DNA of 64,000 nucleotides from Turritopsis dohrnii (taxonomy: Eukaryota; Cnidaria; Hydrozoa; Anthoathecata; Oceaniidae), in NCBI GenBank assembly GCA_027922465.2, contig BQMF02000069.1, forward strand, positions 310,001 to 374,000, given 5' to 3'. Made by a program: the position numbers and the translations under genes. Below are positions 35,094 to 47,471 of the stretch, in pieces; positions within the stretch are counted from its first letter, which is position 1; each line of letters opens with the position of its first letter. The notes under the pieces are model-generated. The model had not been told where the DNA came from and did no database searches. It was given only the letters and a program-made list of their open reading frames with translations.

Positions 35094-37497
35094 TCTTATT
35101 ATACTAATTCGCGATTGTGTGTCACACTTTTATTTTAGAGAGTGACATATTTGTTTTTTTTTTCACGGTCAAATCCTTCTTATTTTTTCCCTTTTTGTCG
35201 TAAAACCACGTAGAAGCGAGAACACTTTTTTTGATTTTCCGCGATTAGTATATGCTCCTCCGTTTTGTTATTTTTGGTTTGCGCAGTGGAAATCAGCCGA
35301 AAAACGTCTTTGGAGGAGTGCGAGCAATGCAATCTTCTTCGTTCGAAATTTGTCAACGATCATTTCGTGAGCAAGAAACTTCGCGAAGAAGACGTGTTTC
35401 TTTTTGTATACGAATATTTTAATTTAAATTTGATTGTTTTAGGCAGCAAGTCGACGAAAGAACTGACGAAGAAACACAGGTTTGTATGCACGAAGGTATT
35501 GTTATTATTATAAAACGTTTTATTATCGTGTTTATTGCTAAACTTTTACTCTTATTAATAAAAGAACACGGGTTAGTTGTTTGTTTACAATGAAAAATCA
35601 TATTTAGATATACAGAAGAAGTGCAGTGAAGTTTTTAAAAATTGGCTGTGCAGAACGATAAGACTTTTATTGTTTAATATTTTAGATTAATAAAAGAACA
35701 GGTTTTTAAATGTTTGTTTACGTTTTAGTTATCAAATATCGCTATACAGAAGAAAGTGCAGTGGAGAAATGCAGTTTCATGTTTATTTACACAGTAAGGA
35801 ATGGTTTTAATTTAGTTTTGAAAGATTAATTGATTTAGCTTTGAGTGGATGTCTCAGTTATTCTGTCGTTTAGTATGTGTATGTGCTGCTGGATGAAAAG
35901 GAAGCCGAGAGAAATTTGTTTTGGTAACGCGCGCTATTATTACATTAAAAATGGTCCTACAGCTATGAATGTTTTTATTTCTCATGACACTGTGGAAGTG
36001 GGGAATGTGTTATGCTGTCTGATTGTATCTATTGTATCTAATTTATATCGATGCTTGATGCTTTTGTCTGCCTGCCAAAAAGTACAAAATCTACTGGAAA
36101 ATACAGAAAGTTTAGCAGTTTTTCCAAACGAAGAGAGCAGTTTTATGTATTTCACTTAAAAAAAATGGTAGCGAAAGTGTTTTATAAATGCCTATGTATG
36201 TTTGTGCTGGAAAGTAAATAAAGTATTAGTAATTTGTTTACAGGTATGAATATAGAAGTAAAGAGTTTAGAAGTGTTTGAAAATGTCTACAGAAGATGAT
36301 CAATGCTGTTTAGTTTACTAACATGTGAATTGGCAGTGAAAGGTATCCCATTTTGTTTGAAGTTCAGCTAAAGTTAAAATAGTATAAATCTATTTAGTTA
36401 TAACACAGTTGGTATGCTGGATAAATAAGAATAAAGGGTTGTTTAACTGTTGTGAATTAGCCAGAGGAGATTTTAACTCAGATTAAAAATGTGGTTGTTT
36501 TCAATTTTTTATAAACTCTTTAGATATATAAATTCTGTCATTACGTTTGTGTTTTTAATTATTATTCATAAGGTAGATGTGAATGGATTATGTATTTAAG
36601 AGGTTCATTAGTTATTACTGTGCAATGAAATGTTTATGCATTATTTTGTGTTATTGTAATCGTTTACGTACCTGGGTATATATATAAGTTTGGCATTATG
36701 ATTTTATTTGTGACTTTTTATCTTCTGGGTAAATTTTTGTTTTAAGGATAAATGCGTAGTTGAATTTCACTTTTTGTTGTTGTTGTTTATTTCAATATTC
36801 TTATAGCATGATTAGGTTTTCGGTATTACAGTATTACAATTACTATTACGGTGTTTTGTTGTTTTGAGTTATTGTTTTTAGGATAAATGCGTAGTTGAAT
36901 TGCATTTTTTTTTTGTTGTTGTTGTTGTTGTTTATTTCAATATTCTTATAGCATGATTAGGTTTTCGGTATTACACTTCAAGTATTAATTTTTTAGGTAA
37001 TAATAAAAAAAGCATAAAGAAATGAAACTCATGGTTTTAATCATGACGTTGATGGTTTTGGGAAGAACAGACTATATATCATTTCAAAAATTCATTAATG
37101 GTTGCTGTATAATGTAACTTCCGCACGAAAGAAACACAGTTGGAAGGTATCAATTTGTTTTCAATTCACATTTTGTAATGTTATTCAATGTTTGGTTTCG
37201 TATGTCTGGGTAAACAGTTCTGTGTTATATATTGCCATTTTTTTTGCATTAAAGTTACTTCTCTTCTGCGTATAAATATATTATTCTGAGCCATGTTGCT
37301 ATTTGTTTCTGTTTTTAATCTTCTGAATGTAATAACAAATTAATGCCTGAAAAGAAACTTTTACACGAGTTAAATTCTGTGACACAACGCATACTGAACA
37401 TGGGTGGCGAGTGACGCGTACGTACCACAGGAATGGCAGATTTGACCTAATGTTTTCAAAGTTAAGTTCGGTAAAAGGTTTTTACCCGGGATACTAG
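35094..37497 (+). mobile_element. Long array unit A0, 2404 bp
   Basis: Starts TCTTATTATACTAATTCGCG and ends TTTTTACCCGGGATACTAG. It carries an exon-like 82-codon frame (35265-35513) and an internal tandem duplication of ~135 bp (GGATAAATGCGTAGTTGAAT at about 36749 and 36881). Its 3' third matches the tail of unit 38684-42226. Confidence 0.75.
35265..35513 (+). other. Exon-like captured segment, copy 1
   Basis: An 82-codon frame. The convincing part follows a TTTGCGCAG acceptor-like site: VEISRKTSLEECEQCNLLRS and the following KFVNDHFVSKKLREEDVF, then a non-coding-looking stretch and GSKSTKELTKKH before a CAG/GTTTGT donor-like site. The same 82 codons recur at 38859-39107 with no amino-acid change. 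It may be gene fragments picked up by a Helitron. No family is recognised. Confidence 0.4.
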
Positions 37498-38145
37498 TCT
37501 ACTTATACTAATTCGCAATCGTGCATACCACTTTTATTTTAGAGAGTGTTGTGTTTTTTTCAAGTCTACGGTCAAAATCTTCTTAATCGTGGTCATTTTT
37601 TCGTTAGACCATTGATAATTGACGATTAGTGTAATAGCACGCGGCGTGACGTCAGTTATTTTTATCTTATCACGGGGGAACCATTGCATTGCATCCCCAA
37701 TCAAACGCGACGTTTTTGGGAAAATATCTCGAGAACCAATAGGAATAACTGACGTTTTACAGGGTCCGCGATACGGTAATAGAGTGACGCAACATTTAGG
37801 CCTAAATTTTATTTGGTACTGCGGATATGACGTCATCAAAATCTTTGATCGACGATATCTCTGCAACGGTTGATCGTAGCGAAACGATCCCATACACTTT
37901 TTTGATCAGCTTTTCGAGCTCTACAACATGGGAACACTTTCCAGTTCCGATTTTGTGATTTAATTTTTCGTCACCTATTTTCCACACATCCTTTTCGAAT
38001 TTAAAGCCGTAAGCTTGGGTACACTTTCCATTTCCAATTCCGTAATTAAAATTTTCGTCACGGGGTACACACACGGGAACGCGTCGTATTTCTGCAGATT
38101 CTTTTCGAAATTAAAGTCGTAAAAAACTTTTACGCGAGATACTAG
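37498..38145 (+). mobile_element. Array unit A1, 648 bp
   Basis: A standard core with a doubled tail: the ACACTTTCC...AATTTTCGTCA segment occurs twice, at about 37934 and 38025. It ends CGCGAGATACTAG. It contains TGACGTCA twice (about 37647 and 37828). Confidence 0.75.
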
Positions 38146-38683
38146 TCTTATTATACTAATTCGCAATCTTGTGCAACACATTTAACTTAGAGAGTGTTTT
38201 GTTTTTGTTTTTTTAATGGTCAAAATCTTCTTAATCGTGGTCATTTTTTCGTTAGACCATTGATAATTGACGATTAGTATAATAGCACGCGGCGTGACGT
38301 CAGTTATTTTTGTCGTATCACGGGGAGTCAATGCATTGCATCCCCAATCGAATGCGACGTTTTTGGGGAAATATCTCGAGAACCAATAGGGATAACTGAC
38401 GTTTTTTGGGTTCCGCGATACGGGTGACGGGGTGATGCAACATTTGGGCCTAAATTTTATTTGGTACTGCGGATATGACGTCATTAAAATCTTTGATCTA
38501 CGATATCTCTGCAACGGTTGATCCTAGCGAAACGATCCCATACACTTTTTTGATCAGCTTTTCGAGCTCTACAACATGGGAATACTTTCGAGTCATGATT
38601 TTGTGATTTAATTTTTCGTCACCTATTTTCGACATATTCTTTTCGAAATTATAGCCGTAAAAAGCTTTTACGCGAGATACTAG
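38146..38683 (+). mobile_element. Array unit A2, 538 bp
   Basis: The shortest complete unit; starts TCTTATTATACTAATTCGC and ends CGCGAGATACTAG. Two TGACGTCA sites are kept. Confidence 0.75.
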
Positions 38684-38858
38684 TCTTTCTTATTATACTA
38701 ATTCGCATTTGTGCATACCACTTTTATTTTAGAGAGTGACATATTTGTTTTTTTTTTCACGGTCAAATCCTTCTTATTTTTTCCCTTTTTGTCGTAAAAC
38801 CACGTAGAAGCGAGAACACTTTTTTTGATTTTCCGCGATTAGTATATGCTCCTCCGTT

Positions 38859-39107
38859 TTGTTATTTTTGGTTTGCGCAGTGGAAATCAGCCGAAAAACG
38901 TCTTTGGAGGAGTGCGAGCAATGCAATCTTCTTCGTTCGAAATTTGTCAACGATCATTTCGTGAGCAAGAAACTTCGCGAAGAAGACGTGTTTCTTTTTG
39001 TATACGAATATTTTAATTTAAATTTGATTGTTTTAGGCAGCAAGTCGACGAAAGAACTGACGAAGAAACACAGGTTTGTATGCACGAAGGTATTGTTATT
39101 ATTATAA
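38859..39107 (+). other. Exon-like captured segment, copy 2
   Basis: Encodes the same 82 residues as 35265-35513. The identical stretch extends into flanking bases on both sides, while later parts of the two units differ by indels. This is compatible with a recent copy event or gene conversion. Confidence 0.45.
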
Positions 39108-40382
39108 AACGTTTTATTATCGTGTTTATTGCTAAACTTTTACTCTTACTAATAAAACAACACGGGTAGCAAGTGAGTTAGTTATTTGTTTACAATGAAA
39201 AATCATATTTAGATATACAGAAGAAGTGCAGTGAAGTTTTTAAAAGATAAGCTGCAGAAAGATCGAACGATTAATAAAAGAACAGGCAGCAGCATGTGTG
39301 TAAGTGATTAGTTAGCAGGTAGCACACATGCGTAGGTGAGTTTTTGAACAGATGTTTGTTTTTTTATATATATAGGTTTTTTCAGATGAAAACCAAACGA
39401 AGAACGAGTGGAAGAAAGTCGTGCTGATTTTACAAATTTCTTTTTATAGTTATCAAATAGTTATGGGAGTGCAGCAGTACAGAAGTAGTGTAGATGAAGT
39501 TGACATTGGTGAAAATGGTTTTACTTTTTTTCGGTGGAAAATTGTTTGGAAAAGATATAAAGTAATATACGTAAGTACATGAGTCAAACGGATTTAATAA
39601 ATACAGCGTTAAAAGAGAATAAAAACAGAGTTAAAACGATCAGATCATAAAGATGCAGGTCCTACACGAGCAGTTACTGATTTGTTTTGGTAACGAACTG
39701 TTCCTTATTTTATTTATTTCAAAATGGCTCCACAGTTATGAAGTTACGAAGAAAGCATTTTATGTCTTTCACTGTATAAAAATGGTAGTGAAATTGCTGT
39801 AGAAAACAAATAGAAAGTGTATGTTTACAATAGGAGAGTATGCTGGAAAGTTAATCGAGTGTTATTAATTTGTTTACAGGTATGAAATATAGAAAGTAAA
39901 AGAGTTTAGAAGTGTTTGATAATGGCTACAACAGAACATGATCAATATTGTTGTTTACTATCATGATGATGTGAATTGGTATTGAAAGGTAAAGTTAAAA
40001 TAGTATCTATTTAGTTAAAACACAGTTAGTATTAGTGGATAAATAAAGGATAAGAGGGATGTTTACTGTTGTGTTTTGAATTTTCCAGCGCAGAGGAGGA
40101 GTTTTGAACTGGAAATAAAAAATGGCTCCACGAATGTTTTCATATGTTAAAAATTTTTCAGCTATACTAATTCTGTCATTACGTTTGTGTTTTTAATTAT
40201 TATTTTTAAGGTTAATATATTTTCAAAGTTTCTTTTACTTTGTTTTGTTTTTCTTTAGATTTCCTCATAGCATGATTAGGTTTTTTGTATATGTTTTTTT
40301 AATGTTTTCATCTGTTAAGTAGAAATGAAGCACATGATGGGTTATAATGTTGAGAGGGTTACTTAAGAGAAGAATGGATTAT

Positions 40383-41359
40383 TGCCCCCGCAGCGAGCGT
40401 AAGCGAGCGAGGAGGCATAGTAGTTTCACGAGATAGGCGAATGTCAGTTTCCGATTTTGTTCATCATCATCATCATCTTCATCCTCCAACTTTTCGTGTT
40501 GACGTTACACGGTGGTATAGAATTATTAGCTGACTTTGCTTTTTTTTCCCGTTTCAAAGCATGGTACTGTAAGTGGAATGTTTTTTCGTATCTCTTTCCT
40601 AATTTATTATGATATTATACTATGTTATTTAGGAAGTTCGTATGCTAAAATTGCTTAGACGTTTTCCATATTACTTTTGTGTTGTTTTAGTGCAGTGAAC
40701 GACTAGACTGTTGAAGCACAGCTTGAAATCTGAAATTTTGCCAACAACATTTTATTTTTGTATATATGTTTTAGGTCTAAATCTTTCATTCGATAAATTT
40801 TATTCAATGCACTGATTTTTGGCGGATCTTGCCTTAAAAAGATTTTAATTGGATTTTTGTGTATGCAAGAAAGCCTACAAATTGTCGTTCTTTGTGTTTT
40901 CCTTCTTTTTTCTGTCCTCCAAACCTGGTGTGATCATGATCAATAAAACCTTCTTATATTTTTTTCTTGTTTTTTATGTAAACTTTGGCTATTTCTTGTT
41001 TCGAATCAAAGTTTGAAACGCAGTTTTCTAATGGATTTTTCGCTTTAATTCTTTTTTTGAAAAAGTTTTTTTTTCTTTCTTTTGGTTCTTACAGAATTTC
41101 TTTAACAAATGTTTATCTTATTTTGATTATAAAATACGTATCCATGGTTTCAGTTCACACATTTCTTTTGTTTGTAGCCAATACTTTCTGATATTACTTG
41201 TTAAGCCTTAATTACACTTTTTGAAAGGTATAAATTAGCATCAGTGTGACATACGTAGGACTAAGAAGAGATAACAAAAAGTAACAAAGTTTTCTTTGTT
41301 TTTGTTTCCGTTGTATAGCTTGCTGTGTGTACAAATTGGAATGCTTGAGCGCGGGGGCA
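40383..41359. mobile_element. Insert with TGCCCCCGC ends, ~977 bp
   Basis: TGCCCCCGC at the left and GCGGGGGCA at the right are exact inverted 9-mers. GC-rich GCAGCGAGCGTAAGCGAGCG follows the left end, unlike the AT-rich surroundings. Present in unit A3 and not seen in unit A0. No clear target duplication. Confidence 0.45.
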
Positions 41360-42226
41360 TTTTTAGCTAAAGCTACATGCTAGTGTAATTTAAATGACTG
41401 TGCAATGAAACTATCCTACAAAAAATAAGCGTTGTTGGCTGTATTTTTCTTAAGTTTATATTTTATCGCGTTTATGCATATTTTGTGTTATGGTAATCAT
41501 TTACGTACTATGCCTAGGTATATAACTTTGGCTGTATGATTTTATTTGTGACTTTTTATCTTCTGTGTAAGTTTTTGTTCTTAGTTATTGTTTTTAGGAT
41601 AAATGCGTACTTGAATTTCCTTTTTTTTTTGTTTTTTGTTTTGTTTTTTTTTATTTTCGGTATTACAATTGAAATATTATTCTTTTAGGCAATAATAAAA
41701 AAAGCACAAAGAAATGAAACTCATGGTTTTAATCATGATGTTGATGGTTCTGGGAAGAACTAAATATATCATTTCAAAAATTCATTAATGGTTGCAGTCC
41801 AGTAGTAACTTTTGAACAAAAGAAAAAGTTGGAAGGTATCATTTTTGTAATATTATTCAATGTTTGGTTTTGTATGTCTGGGTAAACGGTTATGAGTTAT
41901 ATATTGCGTTGTTTTACATTAAAGTTACTTCTCTTCTGCGTATGAATATATATTCTGAGCCATGTTGCTATTTGTTTCTGTTTTAAATTTTCTGAATGTA
42001 AGAAATGAATTAAAAAATTAATGCCTGAAAAGAAACTTTTGCAAGAGTTAAATTCTGCGACACAACGCATACTGAACAAGGGTGGCGAGCGATGCCGCCT
42101 GGGATGTTTTTGAGTTGCGATTCTATGATTTATTTTTTCGTCATGGGGTACGTACACGGGAATGGTGGATTTGACCTAATGTTTTCGAAGTTAAGTTCGG
42201 TAAAAAGTTTTTACCCGGGATACTAG

Positions 42227-45200
42227 TCTACTTATACTAATTCGCAATCGTGTGCAACACATTTAACTTAGAGAGTGTTGTGTTTTTGTTTTTTTAATGG
42301 TCAAAATCTTCTTAACCGTGGTCATATAGCGGCAGTTCGACCACGCAAGACACATTCACGATTAGTATAATAGCACGTGGCATTTGACGTCAGATGTTTT
42401 ATGATCACGGGGAATCATTGCATTGCATCCCCAATCGAACGCGACGTTTTTGGGGAAATATCTCGAGAACCAATAGGGATAACTGACGTTTTTTAGGGTT
42501 TGCGATACGGGTAATGGGGTCATGCAACATTTGGGCCTAAATTTAATTTGGTACTGCGGCTATGACGTCATCAAAACCTTTGATTGACGATATCTCTGCA
42601 ACGGTTAGTCGCAGCGAAACGAACCCATACAATTTTTTAATCAGTTTTTCGAGCTCTACAACATCAATACACTTTCCAGTCCCGATTCCATGATTGAAAT
42701 TTTCGTCACGGGGTTTGCACACACGGGAACGCGTCGTATTTCTGCAGATTCTTTTCGAAATTAAAGTCGTAAAAAACTTTTACGCGAGATACTATCTACT
42801 TATACTAATTCGCGATCGTGTGCAACACATTTAACTTAGAGGAGAGTGTTGTGTTTTTTCTAAATTTACGGTCAAAATCTTCTTAATCATGGTCATTTTT
42901 TCGTTAGACCATTGATAATTGACGATTAGTATAATAGCACGCGGCGTGACGTCAGTTATTTTTGTCGTATCACGGGGGAGCCATTGCATTGCATCCCCAA
43001 CCGAACGCGACGTTTTTGGGGAAATATCTCGAGAACCAATAGTGATAACTGACGTTTTTTAGGGTCGGCAACACGGGTGATGGGGTAACGCAACATTTGG
43101 GCCTAAATTTTATTTGGTACTGCGGCTATGACGTCATCAAAATCTTTGATTGATGATATCTCTCCAACGGTTGGTCGTAGCGAAACGATCCCATACATTT
43201 TTTTGATCATCAGTTTTTCGAGCTCTACAACATGGGTACGGTCTCTTTTCGAGATTTGGTACTTTAATTTTTCGTCACCTATTTTCGTGACAACATTTTC
43301 GAAGTTAAAGTCGTAAAAAACTTTTACGCGAGATACTAGTATATACTAATCCGCAATCGTGCATCCCACTTTTATTTTAGAGAGTGTTGTGTTTTTTCTA
43401 AATTTACGGTCAAAATCTTCTTAATCGTGGTCATTTTTTCGTTAGACCATTGATAATTGACGATTAGTATAATAGCACGCGGCGTGACGTCAGTTATTTT
43501 TGTCGTATCACGGGGGAGCCATTGCATTGCATCCCCAATCGAACGCGGCGTTTTTGGGGAAATATCTCGAGAACCAATAGGGATAACTGACGTTTTTTGG
43601 GGTCCGCGATACGGGTGACGAAGTGATGCAACATTTGGTCCTAAATTTTATTTGGTACTGCGGATATGACGTCATCAAAATCTTTGATCAAGGATATCTC
43701 TGCAACGGTTGGTCGTAAGGAAACAATCCCATACATTTTTTGCTCAGATTTTCAAGCTCTACAACATCAGTATACTTTCCAGTCCCGATTCCGTAATTGA
43801 AATTTTCGTCACGGGGTACACACACGGGAACGCGGGATTTCTGCAGATCCTTTTCGAAATAATAGGCGTAAAATACTTTTACGCAAGTCACATCAGTACA
43901 CTTTCCATTTCCAATTCCGCAATTAAAATTTTCGTCATGGGGTACACACACAGGAACGCGTCTATTTCTGCAGATCCTTTTCGAAATTAAAGTCGTAAAA
44001 AACTTTTACGCGAGATACTAGTCTTATTATAATAATCCGCGTTGTGCATCCCACTTTTATTTTAGAGAGTGATATATTTGTTTAATTTTTACGGTCATCG
44101 TCCTCTTATGTGCGCGTAAAACCACGTAGAAGCGAGAGACACTTTTTTCACGATAATTCCAAAAGCTTGTGGTATCATTTGACGTCAGTTTATTTAAAAT
44201 CACGGGGAACCATTACATTGCATCCCCAATCGAACGCGACGTTTTTGGGGAAATATCTAAAGAACCAATAGGGATAACTGACGTTTTTTGGGGTTCACGA
44301 TACGGGCGATGAGGTGACGCAACATTTGGGTCTAAATATTATTTGGTACTGCGGCTATGACGTCATGAAAATCTTTGATCGACGATATCTCTGCAACGGT
44401 TGGTCGTAGCGAAACGATCCCATACATTGTTTTGATCAGTTTTTCGAGCTCTACAACATAGATACACTTTTGAGCTGCGATTCTATGATTTATTTTTTCG
44501 TCACGGGGTATGTACACGGGAATGGTGGATTTGGCCTATTGTTTTCGAAGTTAAGTTCGGTAAAAAGTTTTTACCCGGGATACTAGTATATACTAATTCG
44601 CGTTGTGTGCAACACATTTAACTTAGAGAGTGTTTGTTTTTCTGTTTTTTACCGGTCAAAATCTTCTTAATCGTGGTCATATAGCGGCAGTTCGCCCACG
44701 CATGACACATTCATGATTAGTATAATAGCACGTGGCATCATTTGACGTCAGTTTTTTATGATCACGGGGAATCATTGCATTGCATCCCCAATCGAACGCG
44801 ACGTTTTTGGGGAAATATCTCAAGAACCAATAGGGATAACTGACGTTTTTTGGGGTCAGCGATACGGGTGATGGGGTGACGCATCATTTGGGCCTAAATT
44901 TTATTTGGTACTGCGGATATGACGTCATCGAAATCTTTGATCGAGGATATCTCTGCAACGGTTGGTCGTAGCGAAACGATCCCATACACTTTTTTGATCA
45001 GCTTTTCGAGCTCTACAACATGGGTACACTTTTGAGTTGTGATTCTATGATTTATTTTTTCGTCACGGGGTACGTACACGGGAATGGTGGATTTGACCCA
45101 ATGTTTTCGAAGTTAAGTTCGGTAAAAAGTTTTTACCCGGGATACTGGTCTACTTATACTAATTTGCAATCGTGTGTAACACATTTAACTTAGAGAGTGT

Positions 45201-46235
45201 TGTGTTTTTGTTTTTTTAATGGTCAAAATCTTCTTAATCGTGGTCATATAGCGGCGGTTCGACCACGCAAGACACATTCACGATTAGTATAATAGCACGT
45301 GGCATCATTTGACGTCAAATATTTTTATTATCACGGGGAACCATTGCATTGCATCCCCAATCGAACGCGACGTTTTTGGAGAAATATCTCGAGAACCAAT
45401 GAGGATAACTGACGTTTTTTAGGGTCCGCGATACGGGTGATTGGGTGACACAACATTTGGGCCTAAATTTTATTTGGTACTGCGGATATGACGTCATCAA
45501 AATCTTTAATCAACGATATCTCTGCAACGGTTGATCGTAGCGAAACGATCCCATACATTTTTTTGATCAGTTTTTCAAGCTCTACAACATGGGTACACTT
45601 TCTATATATGATTCCATGGTTTAATTTTTCTTCGCCTATTTTCGACACATCCTTCCCGAAAATAAAGCCGTAAAAAACTTTTACGCGAGATACTAGTCTT
45701 ATTATAATAATCCGCGATTGTGTGTCACACTTTTATTTTAGAGAGTGTTGTGTTTTTGCTTTTTTAATGGTCAAAATCTTCTTAATCGTGGTCATTTTTT
45801 CGTTAGACCATTGATAATTGACGATTAGTATAATAGCACGCGGCGTGACGTCAGTTATTTTTGTCGTATCACGGCGGAGCCATTGCATTGCATCCCCAAT
45901 CGAACGCGACGTTTTTGGGGAAATATCTCGAGAACCAATAGCGATAACTGACGTTTTTTAGGTTCGGCAATACGGGTGATGGGGTAACGCAACATTTGGG
46001 CCTAAATTTTATTTGGTACTGCGGCTATGACGTCATCAAAATCTTTGATTGATGATATCTCTCCAACGGTTGGTCGTAGCGAAACGATCCCATACATTTT
46101 TTTGATCAGTTTTTCGAGCTCTACGACATGGGTATGGTCTCTTTTCGAGATTTGGTACTTTAATTTTTCGTCACCTATTTTCGTGACAACATTTTCGAAA
46201 TTAAAGTCGTAAAAAACTTTTACGAGAGATACTAG
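42227..46235 (+). repeat. Seven short array units A4-A10 (539-682 bp each)
   Basis: Units 42227-42794, 42795-43339, 43340-44021, 44022-44586, 44587-45148, 45149-45696 and 45697-46235. All share the blocks ATTGCATTGCATCCCCAA, AAATATCTCGAGAACCAATA, CCTAAATTTTATTTGGTACT and GAAACGATCCCATACA. Two tail subtypes alternate irregularly: CGTACACGGGAATGG...CCCGGGATACTAG in A7 and A8, and ...CGCGAGATACTAG in the others (CGAGAG in A10; 3' end eroded to CTA in A4). Unit 43340-44021 has a doubled tail. The irregular subtype order argues against simple satellite spreading. Confidence 0.75.
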
Positions 46236-47471
46236 TCTACTTATAATAATCCGCAATCGTGTGTAACACATTTAACTTAGAGAGTGATGGTTTTTTTAAA
46301 AATTTACGGCGAAAATCTTCTTAATCGTGGTCATCTAGCGGCAGTTAGACCACGGAAGACACATTCACGATTAGTATAATAGCACACGGGGCATCTAACG
46401 TCAGTTATTTTTAAGCCAATCAAAACGCAAGAAATTATTATTTCGCCGTTTTGATTGGTTGCCGACGGAATCCGTTAGTAAATCCCGTAGTCTACAGACA
46501 GTTTAGCACGAAGCAGACGAAGGTGAAAGGTGAAAGGTTTACTACACTTACTGCAAAGAAAAGAAAGTTTACAGAGGTATTTAGTGTATGTTTATAGTAG
46601 AAAATCTTCTGCAAAATAGAGAAAGTTACCTCACATAAGCATAAAAGCAGTTTTTCCAAACGAAGAAAGCAGTTTTATGTTTTTCAGTGTATAAATATGG
46701 TAGCGTAATTTCAGTGGAAAAGAAATAGCAGAAGAAAGTGTTTTAAGTATATGTTTACAGTAGGAAAGTGTGCTGGAAAGTAGTAGTATAAATTAGTAGT
46801 AGTTTAAAGTAGTATTCAGACATGAAATATGGAAAGTAAAGAGTTTATAAGTGTTTGAAAATGACTGCAGAAGATGTTGCTGTTTACTAACACGATGATG
46901 TGAATTAGTATGGATAGGTATATTCTCTTTGTTTGAAGTTAAACCAAAGTTAAAATATTATAGATCTATTTAGTTTGAACACAGTTTATTTATCCAGCAT
47001 TTTTGTTGTTTTTACTACTATCATGAAAGATGTATTATGAATATTTTGATGTGTGTCAGATCTTCCGATTAAAAAGTTTTTCTGTTCATAACTCCAGTGT
47101 TATAGTGAACTAAAAATGCTTTAGCTGGAATACCTAGAGTTTCTTAATTAAAAGGCTGAGAAGTGTTTTTTTTTTCGTATTGACGTTAGATTTTTCATCA
47201 CGGGCAACCATTGCATTGCATCTTCAATCGATACAATTTATTTTACAAAGTGAAAAAAGCCGATGCACACGCAGCGCGTATTTTTATTTTTGATGGGTTT
47301 AAGATCTTCCAAGTAAAACGACTGTTCTGCGCTCCTATTTCTAAAGTTTAAAGTACTTACAGCACTGATACCCTTTCTGTTCATCATGCTGTGATTTAAT
47401 TTTTGGACACCAGGTTTGAGATGTCACTTTCAGAATTAAAACCCGTAAAAAATTTTTACACGGGATACTAG
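46236..47471 (+). mobile_element. Last array unit A11, 1236 bp
   Basis: Starts TCTACTTATAATAATCCGC and ends CACGGGATACTAG before TATATAT. Its interior differs from the short core and holds a CCAATCAAAACG/CGTTTTGATTGG inverted pair (46415-46458). It lacks the TGACGTCA pair. Confidence 0.6.

Larger units (their letters stand above)
38684..42226 (+). mobile_element. Long array unit A3, 3543 bp
   Basis: The same start, captured segment and tail as unit A0, but ~1.1 kb longer. Part of the difference is a TGCCCCCGC-ended insert (40383-41359). It ends TTTTTACCCGGGATACTAG. Confidence 0.75.
35094..47471 (+). mobile_element. Head-to-tail array of twelve Helitron-like elements
   Basis: Units are joined directly with no spacer. 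Joints fall after 37497, 38145, 38683, 42226, 42794, 43339, 44021, 44586, 45148, 45696 and 46235, and the array ends at 47471. The 5' ends read TC(T)...TATACTAATTCGC in most units (TATATACTAATYCGC in two). The 3' ends read hairpin, then ~7 bases, then CTAG (CTGG at 45148; CTA at 42794). Hairpin stems differ but stay paired: GGTAAAAA/TTTTTACC, CGTAAAA/TTTTACG, and CCCGT/ACGGG in the last unit. The base before the array is A and the base after it is T, as expected for Helitron insertion between A and T. Most units are 538-682 bp; three are longer (2404, 3543 and 1236). None encodes Rep or helicase, so all are non-autonomous. Confidence 0.8.

Noticed and set aside
37534..46271. Many 60-119-codon frames on both strands sharing VGSFRYDQPL or KMYGIVSLRPTVAEI
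   Set aside because: All are translations of the same Helitron-like core in different units, and stops fall at unit borders. They are repeat shadows, not a gene family.
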